47,191 nt of DNA, taken from NCBI GenBank assembly GCA_010014835.2, contig JAAAKB020000020.1, positions 1,616,840 to 1,664,030 of the forward strand, given 5' to 3'. The position numbers were made by a program, and so were the translations under genes. This document shows positions 44,817-47,191 of the stretch, piece after piece (within the stretch, counting starts at the first letter, position 1; each line of letters starts with the position of its first letter). The notes under the pieces are model-generated. The model was not told the DNA's origin. It ran no database searches and was given only the letters and a program-made list of their open reading frames with translations. This DNA comes from Apostichopus leukothele (taxonomy: Eukaryota > Echinodermata > Holothuroidea > Aspidochirotida > Stichopodidae).

Positions 44817-46970
44817 CTGAAGACAAAAACGAAAATAAAAAAAAACAAAAATTGAAGGAAAGTAAGTAAAGTCGTCTGAATACTGGTCTTCTAGAACCTG
44901 GATTGCATCTTAAAGTTCGAAAGGGAAAGACGGCCCAATATTCTCTACGTCAAACGTTGGAATTTAATACCAAATGTGTGTAAACCTTTGCTTCACCCTA
45001 GCAACCAGCCAAACAATTGTCAACCTCGCCATCTTTAGGTTAAACTGGTTTTCTTGAAGATCACTCGCCCTTGAGATGCTTAAAATGAGATGACATCGTA
45101 GACGCATAGAATGAAGGAATCCGAGCGTAGAAATGGATAAATTGGCAGGTGAGTGTCACAAGAATAAACTTCAATGAGTATTTTGGAGACTGCCTTTATC
45201 TCGACCATCTTTGATATAATGTGAATCCCCAAAATCCACACAATCAAGTGTCACATAGCTTCACTAGTTATGTTTTGTCAATCGAATAACGACCAGAAAT
45301 TTCCACAATTTGAAAATTGTCAATTTTTACCCATTTTATCTCTGTTTTGCAATAAAGTGTCTGAGGTGACAAACATTTCAAACTTGAAGGGAACTGGGCA
45401 ATTTGAAAATACAATTTAATATTTTTTCTTTAAATAATGTAGGAAGGTTCCTCAGTTTGATTCTGTTCTGAGCAATACCTAGTAAATTTGCTGAAATTGT
45501 CACAACTGAGGAATAATGCAGAGGAATGCTTTAGAATGGAAGAGCCATGTCCTCCAGTGATCAGTGGTAATAAACTTGTTGCCCTCTGGTGGCACCATGC
45601 CAGTGTGAGATTCACGGCAACCTGACACCCCCATCTCCACCCCTCCCTGAGCCCTTTGTCCCACTTCACCACCAAAGTGGAACACCCAAACACAGGTCAA
45701 CACAGGAATCTATATCCTGTCACAAGAAATCAAATGTATGAACTAGAAGTATATTCAGTGACACAGTATTTTTTCAAGTAGTCTATCTACTATATCATTC
45801 TTGGATTTGGATTGTCTCACGTTTTCACTCTTTACTACACGTGTGAAAATTAAAGGTTTCAACACATTTTTACATGTTTTAGGAACATGTGCCAATGCAT
45901 GGAAACATGCAAATCTACCTGTGAAATTGGTTCCAAGAACACTGGTTTTTCTAATGTGTGCTTTTCTTTGTGTGTCATACCCTTGCCATCACAGGTATGG
46001 GTCGACACAAGTTTCTGAAAATCACATTCATTATAGAAATATCTTTATTGAATTGATTTATGCAATGAAAACAGTGGAGAAGTGCAAATTAAATAATGAC
46101 TATTAAAGTCGGCTTCAAAACGTAATTTCACCATTTGTCATCGAAGCACCACATGATTCTGTAACCACTTCCTCCGAGAGTTTCTATTTTCTTATCAAAT
46201 GAAACCAGGAAAACTGGATGACAACTTTGTCAACCAGAGGGGAATCCAAGAGGTTTAACGCGGAGTCAATTATACGGTATTGCTTAGTACGATGCTATGC
46301 AATATCGTGTAAAATGACTACTAAGTACTACACTAATGCAAGGCTGTTTATGCTTTCAACGTACAATAGAATTTAAAACAAAATACAGGAAGCACAAATA
46401 TAATAGTATTTTACATTAATTTATGAGTTAACAACATCCACATTTCTCCAAACTACTACTAAAAATATCAGGACTAAATTTATCTGCTGGTTTGAAGTAG
46501 AAACGGGAAATCCGTGATGAACTTTTTCTCTCTTTCACGTCCCAAACTTTCCTGATATTATTATTTTTACCAAATTTATTATTTTACCAAATTGATATTG
46601 ATATTTTCTCTCTGCCCGATGCTGCGACTTCTCTACCTCGGTCGAGGACCCGTATATTTCTACGGCCTGAAAACACCCATTGTATACGCTCGATTGTGGT
46701 TGTCTTGATTTAACGGCACTGGCCACTGATTATGTTACGATGATTGCGGCCGAAATGACAGAGAGTGGGTAAATTACGGCACGCACGCATTTAACCCACC
46801 TTGGGGAACAAGTCACTGAGTGACGAGGGGAAGGAAGTTTACTGTCGGGTTCCATCAGAAACATTGTTTATCAATCAATTTCTTTGGTTTTCCCAAACTC
46901 GGCAGAAGTGACCAGCAGGAAAATACTGTTAACCCAACATTTGGGGTTGCAACCCATAGTTTGGAAAGAT
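44817..46970 (-). other. Intron or upstream region of the PLAG gene, no exon found
   Basis: The acceptor at 44817-44818 shows that more exons lie upstream on the minus strand. None could be supported here. The part from about 46600 to 46850 is richer in CpG than its surroundings and could belong to a promoter or 5'UTR. Confidence 0.5.
45580..45592 (-). promoter_or_regulatory. Strong CTCF-like motif
   Basis: On the minus strand the bases read CCACCAGAGGGCA, a textbook CTCF core. It lies upstream of the last PLAG exon. Its orientation is opposite to the weaker motif at 26783, which would be the convergent arrangement typical of loop anchors in vertebrates. Confidence 0.45.
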
Positions 46971-47191
46971 ATGGACGTACCTTGTGCTCTATGCTTAGAT
47001 TACTATGGGAAGTGATGGACGTACCCTGTGCCCTATGCTTGGATTACTATGGGAAGTGATGAACGTACCTTGTGCTCTATGCTTGGATTACTATGGGAAG
47101 TGATGGACGTACCTTGTGCCCTATGCTTGGATTACTATGGGAAGTGATGAACGTACCTTGTGCTCTATGCTTGGATTACTATGGGAAGTGA
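46971..47191. repeat. 44-bp minisatellite with 88-bp higher-order period, cut by the window edge
   Basis: Units begin at 46971, 47015, 47059, 47103 and 47147. Core tatgcttggattactatggg. Units 2 and 4 carry atggacgtacc with gtgccc, while units 3 and 5 carry atgaacgtacc with gtgctc, so the array grew as 88-bp dimers. It continues beyond the window. Confidence 0.95.

Noticed and set aside
46535-46726. Minus-strand open frame of 63 codons with plausible residue composition
   Set aside because: It has no ATG start (GTG, with a stop just upstream), no clear acceptor, and no recognisable family.
46800-46855. Possible first coding exon of PLAG on the minus strand (ATG followed by 17 sensible codons and a GTGGGT donor)
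   Set aside because: It ends in phase 2, while the last PLAG exon needs phase 0; joining them shifts the frame. It could still be a non-coding 5' exon, but nothing supports that.
1-47191. Autonomous transposons, LINEs or virus-derived elements
   Set aside because: No reverse transcriptase, transposase, integrase or capsid-like frame was recognised on either strand.

Overview
The window is nuclear DNA of an animal. It is AT-rich and carries interrupted genes with canonical GT-AG introns, long gene-poor stretches full of minisatellites and homopolymers, and two 100-N assembly gaps. The two recognisable genes are metazoan: a giant spectrin-repeat cytoskeletal linker and a PLAG-family zinc-finger regulator. 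The lack of recognisable vertebrate repeats, the modest intron sizes and a PLAG gene with a single finger-bearing exon point to an invertebrate, perhaps a deuterostome such as an echinoderm or hemichordate. That placement is an inference with low confidence.

Region 1 (about 2.1-19.2 kb, + strand) holds 26 consecutive coding exons from the middle of a very large spectrin-repeat rod. The best guess is a spectraplakin (MACF1/dystonin/Shot type); a nesprin is the main alternative. Neither end of the gene is present. The central observation is that the exons form a tandem super-repeat. Eleven exons encode about 850 residues (eight spectrin repeats) in 2108-8395. They are repeated in the same order, with the same intron phases and with nine of eleven exon lengths identical to the base, in 8608-14638. 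A third copy starts at 15211 and runs into an assembly gap after its second exon. Two further exons (16507-16710 and 19065-19187) follow with a different layout. The introns also carry small recent duplications of exon ends together with their splice donors.

Region 2 (about 19.2-36.8 kb) has no gene I can support. It contains a 45-bp minisatellite, an old array with a unit near 160 bp, a degenerate tRNA-like sequence, one assembly gap, homopolymer and C/A tracts, a GC-rich hairpin and one CTCF-like motif.

Region 3 (about 36.8-47.2 kb, - strand) is the 3' part of a PLAG-type gene. One long last coding exon (43194-44816) carries all seven C2H2 fingers, a degenerate extra finger and AT-hook-like stretches upstream of them, and a Pro/Gln/His-rich C-terminal tail. 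The 6.4 kb after the stop codon (toward lower coordinates) is probably in part its 3'UTR. On the sense strand of that stretch and of the coding exon I count eight let-7-type seed matches. Upstream exons of the gene lie beyond the exon's clear splice acceptor and were not found. A 44-bp minisatellite with an 88-bp higher-order period runs off the right edge.

The two genes are convergent, and nothing in the sequence ties their functions together. The rod gene would act at the actin/microtubule or nuclear-envelope cytoskeleton, and the PLAG gene as a DNA-binding growth regulator in the nucleus.
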